Part shown: piece after piece, positions 15,376-25,596 of the stretch | Layout: each line of letters begins with the position of its first letter | Numbering within the stretch: position 1 is the first letter of the stretch | DNA from: JAOXRU01 sp965247735 | GTDB taxonomy: Bacteria > Bacteroidota > Bacteroidia > Flavobacteriales > Flavobacteriaceae | NCBI GenBank assembly: GCA_965247735.1 | Contig: CBDFHN010000002.1 | Span: 1,922,001-1,986,000 of the forward strand | Reading direction: 5' to 3' | Length of the DNA: 64,000 nt | The notes under the pieces: model-generated | What the model saw: only the letters and a program-made list of their open reading frames with translations | What the model was told of the DNA's origin: nothing | Database searches by the model: none | Position numbers and translations under genes: made by a program

Positions 15376-18300
15376 ATGAAGGTAGAAAAACAAGGGTTGT
15401 ACGATCCGAAATTTGAACACGATAGTTGTGGTGCTGGTTTTATTTGCAGTTTAAAAGGAAAGAGAACAAATGATATTATCCATAAAGCATTAGAGATGCT
15501 TGCAAGAATGGACCATAGAGGAGCTGTTAGTTCTGATGGAAAAACGGGTGATGGTGCTGGTATCCTGATAGAAATACCTCATGATTTTTTTAAAAGCGCC
15601 TGCCAATTTGAAATTCCAGATAAAAACGAATATGCTGTAGGTATGGTTTTTCTGCCAAAAGCTGATAACCAAATGCAATACTGTATAGAGCGTTTTACAG
15701 AAAACATTGAAAAACAAGATTTACATATTATTGGATGGAGAACTGTCCCTATAGATCGATCACATTTAGGGAAAATAGCTGCTCAAGTAGAACCCAATAT
15801 AAAACAGGTTTTTATTGGCAAAAACAACACTGAACTAAAAGAGGAGGCATTCTTTGCTAAACTATTTTCTGCTAGAAAAATAACAGAACACCAAATTGCA
15901 AATTCTAAACTTTCAGAATCTGATAAGTTTTACCTTCCTAGTCTATCAACTCATACCGTTATATACAAAGGACTGCTTGTTCCTAGCGACATTAAACTAT
16001 ACTACAAAGACCTTAACGAACCTACAGTAGTAACCAGACTCGCCTTAGTTCATCAACGATTTTCTACCAATACATTTCCAACTTGGGATTTAGCTCAACC
16101 ATTTAGATACATGTGTCATAATGGAGAAATAAATACACTAAAAGGTAATATTACTAGAATGCAAGCCCGAGAAAGTTTGCTGAAAAGCGATCTTTTTGGA
16201 GAAGACATAAAAGAACTCTTCCCAATAATTTTAGAAGGAAAATCAGATTCTGCAACAATGGATATGGTTATTGAATTATTACTAACCACTGGAAGATCCC
16301 TTCCAGAAGTTATGATGATGATGGTTCCAGAAGCATGGGAGAAACATCAAAGCATGTCCGATGAGAAAAAAGCATTTTATGAATACAACTCTTGTATTAT
16401 GGAGCCATGGGATGGCCCAGCTTCAATTCCCTTTACCGATGGAAACTTTATAGGTGCATTATTAGATAGAAATGGGTTACGCCCTTCAAGATATACCGTT
16501 ACCAAAGATGGTCATGTTATTATGTCTTCGGAAACTGGAGTTATACAAATTGAACCAGAAAACATTGAATCGCATGGTAGGTTAGAACCTGGAAAAATAT
16601 TTTTAGTAGATATGAACCAAGGTCGAATACTTGAAGATGAAGAAATAAAGGTCCAAATTGCTACTAAAAAACCATATCGAAAATGGGTAGACGAAAACCT
16701 ACTTCCACTTGCAAAAATTCCATATACTGGAAATGCTACCCCAACTGAAGATGTTGCTTATAGTATTAGACAAAATGTATTTGGATACACCCAAGAGGAT
16801 TTAAAAACAATTATTACTCCAATGGGGCAAGGCGGAAAAGAAGCTATTGGCTCAATGGGGACAGATACTCCGTTAGCAATACTATCTAACAAACCTCAAT
16901 TGCTTTATAACTATTTCAAACAACTTTTTGCTCAAGTAACCAATCCTCCACTAGATGGTATTAGAGAAGAAATAATTACAGACATAAGCTTATCTATAGG
17001 AGAGGAACACAATATTTTTGACCTAAATTCTGATCATGCTAAAAAGTTAAAAATTCAGAACCCCGTAATTTCTAATGAAGATTTAGATAAAATAAAATTT
17101 TTAAAACATCATGACTTTAAAACAAAATCAATTTCTGCTCTATACGAGGTAGAAAAAGGACATAATGGAATTGAAAATAGACTTAATGCTATTGTAAATG
17201 AAGTAGCAACAGCTATAGATAATTGTTACAATATCATTATCCTTTCGGATAGAGGTACTTCAGATAAATTAGCTCCTATTCCGATGTTACTGGTTTGCGC
17301 ATATGTACACAACATGATGACAAAACAAGGAAAGCGATCAAAATTTGGGATGGTACTAGAATCTGCAGAGCCTAGAGAACCACATCATTTTGCTGCTCTT
17401 TTTGGTTATGGCGCCAGTGCTATTAATCCCTATATGGTAAATGAAATCATAAAAAAGCAAGTAGAAGACAATGAAATTACTGAACTTTCCTCTGAAAATG
17501 CCATTAAAAACTTCAATAAAGCCATTGGAAATGGAATTGTAAAGATCATGAACAAAATAGGGATCTCCACATTACACTCGTACCGTGGAGCCCAAATATT
17601 TGAAGCTTTAGGTTTAAGCACCAAATTTATAAACACCTATTTTCTTGGAACACCAACAAGAATTGAAGGACTTGGGCTTTATGAAATTGAAAAAGAAATT
17701 GCCAAAAGACACAAAAAAGCATTCGCCAAACAACATATTTCTGGATCGCTTAATCTAGAAGTAGGCGGAGAATACAATTGGAGACGAAATGGTGAACGCC
17801 ACATGTTTAACCCTACTACAATCTCAAAACTACAACAAGCAGTTAGAGAAAATAAAGTAGAAAGTTATGAGGTCTATTCAAAAATGGTAAACGAGCAGAG
17901 TAAGCGCTTGATGACCTTAAGAGGTCTTTTTGAATTTTCAAGCTTTGACCCTATTAGTATAGACGAAGTAGAACCATGGACAGCGATTGTAAAACGGTTT
18001 AAAACTGGAGCAATGAGTTATGGTTCTATCAGCAAAGAAGCTCACGAAAATTTAGCTATTGCTATGAATAGAATTGGAGGGAAAAGTAATTCTGGCGAAG
18101 GTGGTGAAGATCCAAATCGATTCCATAAAGACCTTGACGGAAAATGGAGAAATAGTGCCATAAAGCAAGTTGCTTCTGGTAGATTTGGTGTTTCTAGCAA
18201 TTACCTTACTAATGCAAAAGAAATACAGATAAAAATGGCCCAAGGTGCTAAACCAGGAGAAGGAGGTCATTTACCAGGATCAAAAGTTTATCCTTGGATT

Positions 18301-19896
18301 GCTGAAGTTAGAAATTCCACTCCAAATGTAGGACTAATTTCTCCACCACCACACCATGACATCTATTCTATTGAAGATTTATCACAGTTAATTTATGATT
18401 TAAAAAATGCAAATAGAGAAGCCAGAATTAATGTTAAATTAGTTTCTAAAGCTGGTGTTGGAACCATAGCTGCAGGTGTTGCTAAAGCAAAAGCAGATGT
18501 TATTCTTATTTCTGGTTATGATGGCGGTACTGGAGCCTCTCCATTAACCTCGCTAAAACATGCAGGATTACCCTGGGAACTTGGTATGGCAGAAGCACAA
18601 CAAACACTAGTACTAAATAATTTAAGAAATAGAGTTGTACTCGAATGTGATGGGCAACTAAAAACAGGAAGAGATGTTGCTATTGCTTGTCTTCTTGGTG
18701 CAGAAGAATTTGGTTTTGCAACAGCTCCATTAGTCGCTTCTGGATGTATCATGATGAGAGCGTGTCACTTAAATACCTGTCCTGTTGGGATCGCTACACA
18801 AGACCCAGAATTACGAAAGAATTTTAAAGGAAAGCCAGAGCACGTTATCAACTTTATGTATTTTATAGCACAAGAACTTAGAGAAATAATGGCGCAATTA
18901 GGCTTTAGAACTATTGAAGAAATGGTGGGGCAGTCACAAAAGTTAAATATGAAAAATGCAGTTGATCATTATAAAGCCGATGGCATTGATTTAAGTAATA
19001 TTTTATACAAACCAAAAGTCTCTTCCAAAACAAAACTTTACAATACCGAACAACAAGATCATCAGCTAGAACATGTTCTAGATATTAAAATACTAGAAAA
19101 AGCACATCCAGCAATCTACAGGCAAGAAGCAATGAGCCTTAGTTACCCTATTGAAAATATCGATAGAAGTACTGGTGCTATTATAAGTAATGAAATTTCC
19201 AAAATCCATGGTAAAAACGGGCTTCCTGAAGATACACTCTCTCTAAATTTTAATGGTTCTGCAGGGCAAAGTTTTGGAGCATTTGCAGCAAAAGGACTTA
19301 CCATGAAAATTTATGGAAACACAAATGATTTTTTCGGGAAAGGGCTTTCGGGAGCAAAATTAATTGTTAGACCTCCTGAAAAGACAACTTTTGAGCCTCA
19401 TAAAAACATCATTACTGGTAATGTAACACTCTATGGAGCTATAACCGGCGAAGCTTATATTAATGGTATTGCTGGCGAACGTTTTTGTGTAAGAAATTCA
19501 GGAGCAAAAGCTGTTGTTGAAGGTGTTGGAGATCATGGTTGTGAATATATGACTGGAGGCATTGCCGTAATACTGGGTACGATAGGACGAAACTTTGCTG
19601 CAGGAATGAGTGGTGGTATTGCTTATATCTATAACAAGAACAATGATCTAGATTACAAAAACTTCAACACCGAAATGATTGAATTTGAAATCATGGATAA
19701 CAAAGATGAAACTGATCTAAAAAAGCTAATTTATAATCACTACCAACACACCCAAAGTCCACTTGCAAAAGACATCTTAGGAAATTGGGAAAACGAACTG
19801 ACTAAGTTTGTAAAAATAATGCCCACCGATTATAAAATTGCATTAGCAAAAATTGCCAAGGAAGAAAATGAACAAGTAGAAAACGTTACAGCATAG
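15376..19896 (+). CDS. gltB: Glutamate synthase large subunit
   Basis: 1506 residues, the normal size for the alpha subunit of GOGAT, which makes two glutamates from glutamine and 2-oxoglutarate. Domains in order: N-terminal class-II glutamine amidotransferase whose catalytic Cys18 (HDSCGAGF) is exposed after removal of a 17-residue propeptide; central domain; FMN/2-oxoglutarate synthase domain with GGKSNSGEGGEDP and SGYDGGTGASPL; a 3Fe-4S cluster motif CIMMRACHLNTCPVG near residue 1123; and the C-terminal GXGXG beta-helix (GLSGAKLIV...GITGEAYINGIAGERF-type repeats). It is followed by gltD with a 2-base gap, so the two form one operon for nitrogen assimilation. Confidence 0.96.
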   Translation: MKVEKQGLYDPKFEHDSCGAGFICSLKGKRTNDIIHKALEMLARMDHRGAVSSDGKTGDGAGILIEIPHDFFKSACQFEIPDKNEYAVGMVFLPKADNQMQYCIERFTENIEKQDLHIIGWRTVPIDRSHLGKIAAQVEPNIKQVFIGKNNTELKEEAFFAKLFSARKITEHQIANSKLSESDKFYLPSLSTHTVIYKGLLVPSDIKLYYKDLNEPTVVTRLALVHQRFSTNTFPTWDLAQPFRYMCHNGEINTLKGNITRMQARESLLKSDLFGEDIKELFPIILEGKSDSATMDMVIELLLTTGRSLPEVMMMMVPEAWEKHQSMSDEKKAFYEYNSCIMEPWDGPASIPFTDGNFIGALLDRNGLRPSRYTVTKDGHVIMSSETGVIQIEPENIESHGRLEPGKIFLVDMNQGRILEDEEIKVQIATKKPYRKWVDENLLPLAKIPYTGNATPTEDVAYSIRQNVFGYTQEDLKTIITPMGQGGKEAIGSMGTDTPLAILSNKPQLLYNYFKQLFAQVTNPPLDGIREEIITDISLSIGEEHNIFDLNSDHAKKLKIQNPVISNEDLDKIKFLKHHDFKTKSISALYEVEKGHNGIENRLNAIVNEVATAIDNCYNIIILSDRGTSDKLAPIPMLLVCAYVHNMMTKQGKRSKFGMVLESAEPREPHHFAALFGYGASAINPYMVNEIIKKQVEDNEITELSSENAIKNFNKAIGNGIVKIMNKIGISTLHSYRGAQIFEALGLSTKFINTYFLGTPTRIEGLGLYEIEKEIAKRHKKAFAKQHISGSLNLEVGGEYNWRRNGERHMFNPTTISKLQQAVRENKVESYEVYSKMVNEQSKRLMTLRGLFEFSSFDPISIDEVEPWTAIVKRFKTGAMSYGSISKEAHENLAIAMNRIGGKSNSGEGGEDPNRFHKDLDGKWRNSAIKQVASGRFGVSSNYLTNAKEIQIKMAQGAKPGEGGHLPGSKVYPWIAEVRNSTPNVGLISPPPHHDIYSIEDLSQLIYDLKNANREARINVKLVSKAGVGTIAAGVAKAKADVILISGYDGGTGASPLTSLKHAGLPWELGMAEAQQTLVLNNLRNRVVLECDGQLKTGRDVAIACLLGAEEFGFATAPLVASGCIMMRACHLNTCPVGIATQDPELRKNFKGKPEHVINFMYFIAQELREIMAQLGFRTIEEMVGQSQKLNMKNAVDHYKADGIDLSNILYKPKVSSKTKLYNTEQQDHQLEHVLDIKILEKAHPAIYRQEAMSLSYPIENIDRSTGAIISNEISKIHGKNGLPEDTLSLNFNGSAGQSFGAFAAKGLTMKIYGNTNDFFGKGLSGAKLIVRPPEKTTFEPHKNIITGNVTLYGAITGEAYINGIAGERFCVRNSGAKAVVEGVGDHGCEYMTGGIAVILGTIGRNFAAGMSGGIAYIYNKNNDLDYKNFNTEMIEFEIMDNKDETDLKKLIYNHYQHTQSPLAKDILGNWENELTKFVKIMPTDYKIALAKIAKEENEQVENVTA

Positions 19897-19898
19897 TT

Positions 19899-21356
19899 AT
19901 GGGAAAAGTAAAAGGATTTTTAGAATTTGACAAACAATACGAAGATACTATTGCAGTAAAAGAACGCGTTACAAACTATAAAGAATTTACCAAAAAATTG
20001 CCCGCATCGCAATTACGAGATCAAGGAGCAAGATGTATGGATTGTGGTGTCCCGTTTTGTCATAGTGGCTGCCCATTAGGAAATTTAATTCCTGACTTTA
20101 ATGATGCTGTTTACCATAACAATTGGAGAAAAGCACTGGATATATTGCATTCTACTAATAACTTTCCAGAATTTACAGGAAGACTATGTCCCGCTCCTTG
20201 TGAATCTGCCTGTGTTTTAGGAATTATAGACCCATCTGTATCTATTGAACTTATTGAAAAATATATTGTAGAACGTGGTTTTAAGGAAGGATGGATAACA
20301 GCTCAACTTCCAAGCTACAGCACTGGTAAATCTGTTGCTGTTATTGGTTCTGGACCATCTGGATTGGCAGCTGCTCAACAACTCAACAGAGCTGGTCATA
20401 AGGTAACTGTATTTGAAAGAGATAACAAGCCTGGAGGATTGCTACGTTATGGAATTCCAGATTTTAAACTAGAAAAAAGCGTTATCGACAGAAGAGTGAA
20501 ACTTTTAGAAGAAGAAGGTATTATTTTTAAAACCAATATTAATGTTGGTGTGAATTATAATATTAAAAAATTAGACTCTTTTGATGCTATTGTACTTTGT
20601 GGAGGAGCAACCCAAAAAAGAAAACTTCCAATTCCTGGAGCTGATGCCAAAGGAGTAGTACAAGCAATGGATTTTTTAAAAAACAACAATGAAGTAGTTG
20701 ATGGTTTAAAAACACTTGATGCTGATCTTTCTGCAGAAAACAAAAACGTAATTGTAATTGGTGGTGGTGATACTGGTTCTGATTGTGTAGGAACATCTAA
20801 CAGGCACAACGCTACATCAGTTACTAATTTTGAACTAATGCCAATGGCTTCTTCTGTTAGATCCAAAGAAAACCCTTGGCCCTTTTGGCCATTTCTTCTT
20901 AAAACCACATCATCTCATGAAGAAGGTTGTGATAGAAACTGGAGTATTCTTACCAAAGAATTTATCAAAGATGATGATGGAAATTTAATTGCATTAAAAA
21001 CAATTAATGTAAAATGGATTAAAACCCCAGGAGAAAGACCTCAATTAAAAGAAATAGAAGGAACAGAAAAAGAATGGTCCTGTGATCTAGCCTTGCTTGC
21101 CTTAGGCTTTACAGGTGCAGAACTAACACTTTCTGAACAACTGGGTGTAGCAGCTAGTCAAAGAGATACTATTATAGCTACCAATTACCAAACAAACATT
21201 CCACATGTTTTTACCGCTGGTGATATGAGAAGAGGGCAATCCTTAATTGTCTGGGCCATTTCGGAAGGTAGAGAAGCTGCACATCATGTAGATAAATATC
21301 TTATGGGAAGTTCTGCATTACCTCAAAAAGAAAAAGGTGATTTGCCTTTCGCATAG
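19899..21356 (+). CDS. gltD: Glutamate synthase small subunit
   Basis: 485-residue beta subunit that takes electrons from NAD(P)H and passes them through FAD and 4Fe-4S clusters to GltB. The N-terminal cluster-binding Cys sets are visible (CMDCGVPFCHSGCPLGN and CPAPCESACV). The FAD site GSGPSGLAAAQQLNRAGH is near residue 149, and the NADPH site GGGDTGSDCVG near 287. The C-terminal FTAGDMRRGQSLIVWAI closes the FAD site. It starts 2 bases after gltB and is followed by a strong terminator. Confidence 0.96.
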   Translation: MGKVKGFLEFDKQYEDTIAVKERVTNYKEFTKKLPASQLRDQGARCMDCGVPFCHSGCPLGNLIPDFNDAVYHNNWRKALDILHSTNNFPEFTGRLCPAPCESACVLGIIDPSVSIELIEKYIVERGFKEGWITAQLPSYSTGKSVAVIGSGPSGLAAAQQLNRAGHKVTVFERDNKPGGLLRYGIPDFKLEKSVIDRRVKLLEEEGIIFKTNINVGVNYNIKKLDSFDAIVLCGGATQKRKLPIPGADAKGVVQAMDFLKNNNEVVDGLKTLDADLSAENKNVIVIGGGDTGSDCVGTSNRHNATSVTNFELMPMASSVRSKENPWPFWPFLLKTTSSHEEGCDRNWSILTKEFIKDDDGNLIALKTINVKWIKTPGERPQLKEIEGTEKEWSCDLALLALGFTGAELTLSEQLGVAASQRDTIIATNYQTNIPHVFTAGDMRRGQSLIVWAISEGREAAHHVDKYLMGSSALPQKEKGDLPFA

Positions 21357-21399
21357 CATCAAAAAAAACAACTAAGGAAATGCCTCAAATGAATTAGCC

Positions 21400-21434
21400 A
21401 AAAGCCGCTATTATTTTATCAATAGCGGCTTTTA
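21400..21434 (+). terminator. Terminator after gltBD (may act both ways)
   Basis: Stem AAAAGCCGCTATT / AATAGCGGCTTTT with an 8-base loop. It is symmetric in A/T, so it may also end the minus-strand transcript of the sigma-factor operon. Confidence 0.85.
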
Positions 21435-21445
21435 TGTATCTTTAA

Positions 21446-21664
21446 CTAATCTGATAAATAATCACACAAAAAACCTTGATTCTCGACAAGAGAAATCACT
21501 TCTTCTTCACATATATTTTCCGCTGCCTCAATTCTCAACACCTTGTCTATATCTTCCAAATCAATTGTCCAATCTAAAATTTCAGCATGACTATTAAATA
21601 ACAATTGCACTGCTGCTACTTTTTGCTCGGTTTGTATATCTGTCTTAAAAATTAATAGTTTCAT
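21446..21664 (-). CDS. Small conserved protein of ECF-sigma operon, unknown function
   Basis: 72-residue soluble, acidic protein. The pattern of two alternating strands and helices (LLIFKTDIQTEQKVAAVQLLF ... VLRIEAAENICEEEVISLVENQGFLCDYL, read in parts) resembles the ferredoxin-like fold of heavy-metal-associated (HMA) domains, but the usual CxxC metal motif is missing. It is the last gene of a three-gene minus-strand set: ECF sigma factor, membrane protein, this protein, with gaps of 13 and 21 bases. The context suggests that it works with the sigma factor, but I do not recognise a function. Confidence 0.6.
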   Translation of the reverse strand: MKLLIFKTDIQTEQKVAAVQLLFNSHAEILDWTIDLEDIDKVLRIEAAENICEEEVISLVENQGFLCDYLSD

Positions 21665-21685
21665 ATTCCTATAATTATAATACCT

Positions 21686-22078
21686 CTATTCTTTAATATC
21701 ATCTTCAATATGTAACCTGTCTACATAATCATTATAAGCTTTATCACCTTCTTCCTTCCAATAATCATCATAATGCTTCCATTTTGAAAAATCGCTTTTA
21801 GATTTAGGCTTGCAAGATTTATCTGAAGAGCTTGAACTTTTATCACTCCCTCCAAATCCGCCAAAAATAATTTTAGCCAATATAAACAACCCAACAGCTT
21901 GCCAATAGCTGATTGTTGTAAGTCCAAATATGTCTGGCATTAACCAGTTCCAGAGCCACATCACTACAAAGCCAAACAAAATAGCAAAACAAGTTATAGC
22001 AATAGCACCAAAAATAATTATTCCCGCTATTTTGATTGGAGACTTACCCCTCATTTTATGTTTAAAAAAATTCGTCAT
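21686..22078 (-). CDS. Small membrane protein of ECF-sigma operon, unknown function
   Basis: 130 residues with two membrane helices (about 15-45 and 55-75), then a Ser/Lys-rich linker and a charged C-terminal tail (WKHYDDYWKEEGDKAYNDYVDRL). It starts 13 bases after the sigma-factor stop. Its place directly behind an ECF sigma gene and its topology fit an anti-sigma-like membrane partner, but no anti-sigma zinc motif is present. Function is unknown. Confidence 0.65.
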   Translation of the reverse strand: MTNFFKHKMRGKSPIKIAGIIIFGAIAITCFAILFGFVVMWLWNWLMPDIFGLTTISYWQAVGLFILAKIIFGGFGGSDKSSSSSDKSCKPKSKSDFSKWKHYDDYWKEEGDKAYNDYVDRLHIEDDIKE

Positions 22079-22091
22079 CTTATTTTATTTT

Positions 22092-22634
22092 TTAATTAAT
22101 TTTTTCTTTTATACTTTCTAATTTTTTATGCAGCAAAGAAATTGCTCTATGTCGTCTAGACATTAATGTACCTATCGGAATTCCTGTTTCGATCGAAATA
22201 GTATTATAGGTATACCCTTCAAAGTCTACCGCAATTATAATATCTCTATACACTGGTTTTAAACTCAAAACAACTTTTCTTAACTCATCTTTCATTTCTT
22301 CAGAATAGAAGGCTTCAGATGAATCATAAAAATCTTCTGTTAGATCAATTTCCTTTGCTTTATTCTGATTGTACTCAAAAGAGGTTTGCTTATTTTTTCG
22401 CATGATATCTACAATCTTATTCTTAATAGAATAATACACAAAACCAGCAACATTATTTATAGGAGAATACCGGTCTGCTCCCGTAAATAATTTAAGTGCT
22501 ACTTCTTGAATAATGTCTTCCGCATCGCGATTTGCGCTTGCTTTTATTCTTGAATTCACATAAGCTTTTAGTGAACTGTACTCTTCACTAAAGAATTCCT
22601 TAAGCTTTTTATTGTTTTCTGATGTTGGATTCAT
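22092..22634 (-). CDS. ECF-type RNA polymerase sigma factor
   Basis: 180 residues. Region 2 is at about residues 15-85 (DAEDIIQEVALKLF and VYYSIKNKIVDIMRK), and region 4 at about 118-175 with a helix-turn-helix (YNTISIETGIPIGTLMSRRHRAISLLHKKL). It directs RNA polymerase to a small regulon. It heads a minus-strand set with a small membrane protein and a small HMA-like protein, and no FecR or typical zinc anti-sigma factor is adjacent. The gap to tolC upstream is 183 bases and has no clear TAnnTTTG box. Confidence 0.88.
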   Translation of the reverse strand: MNPTSENNKKLKEFFSEEYSSLKAYVNSRIKASANRDAEDIIQEVALKLFTGADRYSPINNVAGFVYYSIKNKIVDIMRKNKQTSFEYNQNKAKEIDLTEDFYDSSEAFYSEEMKDELRKVVLSLKPVYRDIIIAVDFEGYTYNTISIETGIPIGTLMSRRHRAISLLHKKLESIKEKIN

Positions 22635-22817
22635 TTTAACCCCCTTTAGCAGGTCTTCAATTATAAAGACGTAACTTTTAAAAGTTATTGCATTTTTTTT
22701 ATAAAAATTACATTAAAGGAAAGATTTTCTTTTTAAAAACAGAAGATTAACACATTTTTTTTTGCAATACTTAAAGAAAAATGAAGGACGAGAATTTTAT
22801 ACTAAAAAAGAAAAAAA

Positions 22818-24197
22818 CTATAAACCAAGCACATTAAACAGCTTAGCTTTTGCGTTTAACAAGCTGTTTTCCAACACTATTGCTTTAAGTTTATTCTTAA
22901 TAAATTCAGACTCTCTATAATTTACTAAAAAAAGTGAGCTTTCACCAAGCTCAAATTTTCGCTGCTCAGCTTTTAACAATAGCTCATAATCACTCACTAC
23001 CATATTGGTAAGTCTATTTTGCTTTGCATAAGACAACAGTTCTTGCTTAACTGATGCTATCTTATTTTTTATACCTAGGTTTGTGTTTAATTGATCGAAC
23101 TTAACAGACTGTAATTTATAATTTACCAATTTTAAATCTGCACGTTCTTTTCTCAAAAACAATGGAAAACTAAGCTGAACACCAGCTTTATAATCATTAG
23201 CACTAAAAGCATTTAAAGCTGAACCAGTTTTTGATACAAAATTATATTGCAGATCTATTCTTGGAAGTAGATTGTTCCGTTTTAACCGTTGTTCTACTTC
23301 TAATATTTTATGTTTTACAGCTAATGATTGTAATTTTGGATGACTTGTAATATCATTCTCTTCAAAAAAGACAATTTTTAGAACATCATCTATTGTAACC
23401 AACACATTTATATCTGGTACTAGAACTTTTCTAATTTCTATTGGAGTACTGTTTACCCAAAGGAAGTTGGATAATACTAAAGACGATTTCCTAAAATTTA
23501 ATGCTGCCTTTTCTAAATTTAGCTTTCTTTTATTAAGGTTAATTCTTGCCTCAGTAGTATCAATTGCAGATTTATCTCCTGCAGTAAAGCTTTTTTTAAC
23601 GGCAATATGTCGCAATTCGGCATTCGATAAAAAATGCTCATACACCTGTTTTTCTTTATAATTTCTAATCCATTCAAAATAGGTTAATACCGCCTTATAA
23701 ACAATTGCATTTACCTGTAGTTTATTATCTGCTATGGTTTGTTTTTTATACAACTTAGCTTGTTTTAACATTGCCATTCGCTTATTGGTCAATAAATTTT
23801 TAGCCAATGGAACTGAAATACCAGCACTATACAATCCGTGTTCTGGTACATTTAATTCAGGATTTAAATACAGCCCTTCATTATCTTCAAAAGCTGCTTT
23901 TAATTCAATTCCAAACCATGTCGGAATTTTAAATACTGCATTAAATTTATCATAATACAAGGTGTTTTTAAACTTCTTTCTGCTAAAATCAGCTCCGATT
24001 TTTGGGTCAAATGCCCCGCGAGCCTTTAATAATTTAGCCTCACTACTGCTTATTAATAAATTGGCTTGCTTAACTATAGGATGATGCTTTTTTACATAGC
24101 CCATATATTCTTCCAAACTTAATTCAGAAGAAAGTGTTTCTTGAGCTGACAAACATCCAAAGAACAACAACAATATTATGGTAAAAAAATACTTCAT
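22818..24197 (-). CDS. TolC-family outer-membrane efflux protein
   Basis: 459 residues with a signal peptide (1-18, cleaved near GCLSAQ) and the long helical hairpins and strand patterns of outer-membrane efflux ducts (SLEEYMGYVKKHHPIVKQANLL at the start; GVQLSFPLF.RKERADLKL later). It would be the outer-membrane channel for the HlyD and ABC proteins encoded upstream in the same direction (gaps 41 and 5 bases). No substrate can be read from sequence. Confidence 0.88.
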   Translation of the reverse strand: MKYFFTIILLLFFGCLSAQETLSSELSLEEYMGYVKKHHPIVKQANLLISSSEAKLLKARGAFDPKIGADFSRKKFKNTLYYDKFNAVFKIPTWFGIELKAAFEDNEGLYLNPELNVPEHGLYSAGISVPLAKNLLTNKRMAMLKQAKLYKKQTIADNKLQVNAIVYKAVLTYFEWIRNYKEKQVYEHFLSNAELRHIAVKKSFTAGDKSAIDTTEARINLNKRKLNLEKAALNFRKSSLVLSNFLWVNSTPIEIRKVLVPDINVLVTIDDVLKIVFFEENDITSHPKLQSLAVKHKILEVEQRLKRNNLLPRIDLQYNFVSKTGSALNAFSANDYKAGVQLSFPLFLRKERADLKLVNYKLQSVKFDQLNTNLGIKNKIASVKQELLSYAKQNRLTNMVVSDYELLLKAEQRKFELGESSLFLVNYRESEFIKNKLKAIVLENSLLNAKAKLFNVLGL

Positions 24198-24238
24198 TTT
24201 TATATTTTGATTCTAACTTTAACCAATCAATGTCCAAT

Positions 24239-25591
24239 CTATTTTTTTGATTTTTCCTTTTTTTGCTTCTCAGGTTGATAAAAATTAGGAGGAAAACCAT
24301 TCAATTGCCTCCACAACTCATACCAAATAGGCACATCTTCAAGTAATGCTATTGTTTTTGCCCCAGATCCTACCCGTATTGCTTCTGGCCATTTATGATC
24401 ACTTTTATCAGGTGCTAATAAAACACGATAATAGCCATCCTTATTGGTAAAACGGTCTATAGCCATCACTTTTGCGCCATAGGTTCCATAAGACAGATTT
24501 TCCCAACCGCTAAAAACAATTGCCGGCCATCCATCAAACTGAACCCGTACTTTTTCACCAATATGAACTAACGGAAGGTCTAATGGTCTTACATAGGTTT
24601 CCACAGCCAAATCAACAAAGGCTGGCATAATTTCTAACAATGCCTCTCCCGCTTTAAAAGTTTCTCCTATTCCTCCTTTCATTGTTTTGTTTATATATCC
24701 ATCTTGAGGCGAAGTCACAAAAAGCAAATTGTTTCGCTTTTGGTAATTGGAATGTGCATTTTCTAATTTAGAAACTTGAGCTTTTGTATCAAATTGGCTA
24801 GATTGTGCAGTAAACATGTCACTTTGTGCCTTAGAAATTTTATTGATATATGCCGCGCTGACTCTCGATAACTCTACTTCATAGTTAATCACATCTCTTT
24901 CACTAGCCAATAACTTATTTTCTTGAGAGATGTATTTTGCTTCTGTACTTTGAAGTTTTAATCGTTTTTCCTCTACATCTCTTACCGCTTTTAAACCTTC
25001 TGACTCTAAAGTAACTGTTCTATTGTATTGGCTTTTTGCAATCTCTCTATTTGTTTTTGCAGCTTCTAAATCAACACGATAACTTTTTACTTTCAACTTG
25101 GACTGTGCTAACTTGTTTTCTACTTGCTTTAGTTTTAAAGCACGTTCGTTCTGTAATGCAAATACTTGTTTATTTAAAGCATCAATTTTATTACCATATG
25201 CATCAACAGATGAAGACTTAGCTTCTATTTGATTTGAGGTACGCTCTAAAAGCTTATCGTCAAAATAGTCACTTTTAATTTCTGATAAATGCAATATAGT
25301 ATCACCCTTCTTTACATAATCACCTTCTTGAACATACCATTTTTCTATCCTACCTGGAATTTGTGACTCTATATTTTGTGGCCTATGATCAGGTTTTAAC
25401 GTTGTTACATAGCCCTTACCAGAAATATGCTGAGTCCATGGTAAAAAAAGTACAATAATTAGTATGATAAAGAAAACCAATAAGAACTTATTAAACGCCC
25501 TATAGTAGCTCTTATTAAAAATATGTTTCCCCGATGAATACTTAGTGATATCCACTTTTTGATGCAATCGATTATTAGAAATATTTAGCAT
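24239..25591 (-). CDS. HlyD-family periplasmic adaptor
   Basis: 450 residues: a cytoplasmic N-terminus, one membrane helix (about 32-50), a biotinyl-lipoyl-like half (GRIEKWYVQEGDYVKKGDTILHL), a long coiled coil (about 115-290), the second lipoyl half (SPQDGYINKTMKGGIGETFKAGE) and a beta barrel. It links the inner-membrane ABC protein to the TolC-family channel. It starts 5 bases after the ABC gene ends. The C-terminal tail is Lys-rich (PEKQKKEKSKK). Confidence 0.9.
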   Translation of the reverse strand: MLNISNNRLHQKVDITKYSSGKHIFNKSYYRAFNKFLLVFFIILIIVLFLPWTQHISGKGYVTTLKPDHRPQNIESQIPGRIEKWYVQEGDYVKKGDTILHLSEIKSDYFDDKLLERTSNQIEAKSSSVDAYGNKIDALNKQVFALQNERALKLKQVENKLAQSKLKVKSYRVDLEAAKTNREIAKSQYNRTVTLESEGLKAVRDVEEKRLKLQSTEAKYISQENKLLASERDVINYEVELSRVSAAYINKISKAQSDMFTAQSSQFDTKAQVSKLENAHSNYQKRNNLLFVTSPQDGYINKTMKGGIGETFKAGEALLEIMPAFVDLAVETYVRPLDLPLVHIGEKVRVQFDGWPAIVFSGWENLSYGTYGAKVMAIDRFTNKDGYYRVLLAPDKSDHKWPEAIRVGSGAKTIALLEDVPIWYELWRQLNGFPPNFYQPEKQKKEKSKK

Positions 25592-25596
25592 AATTT

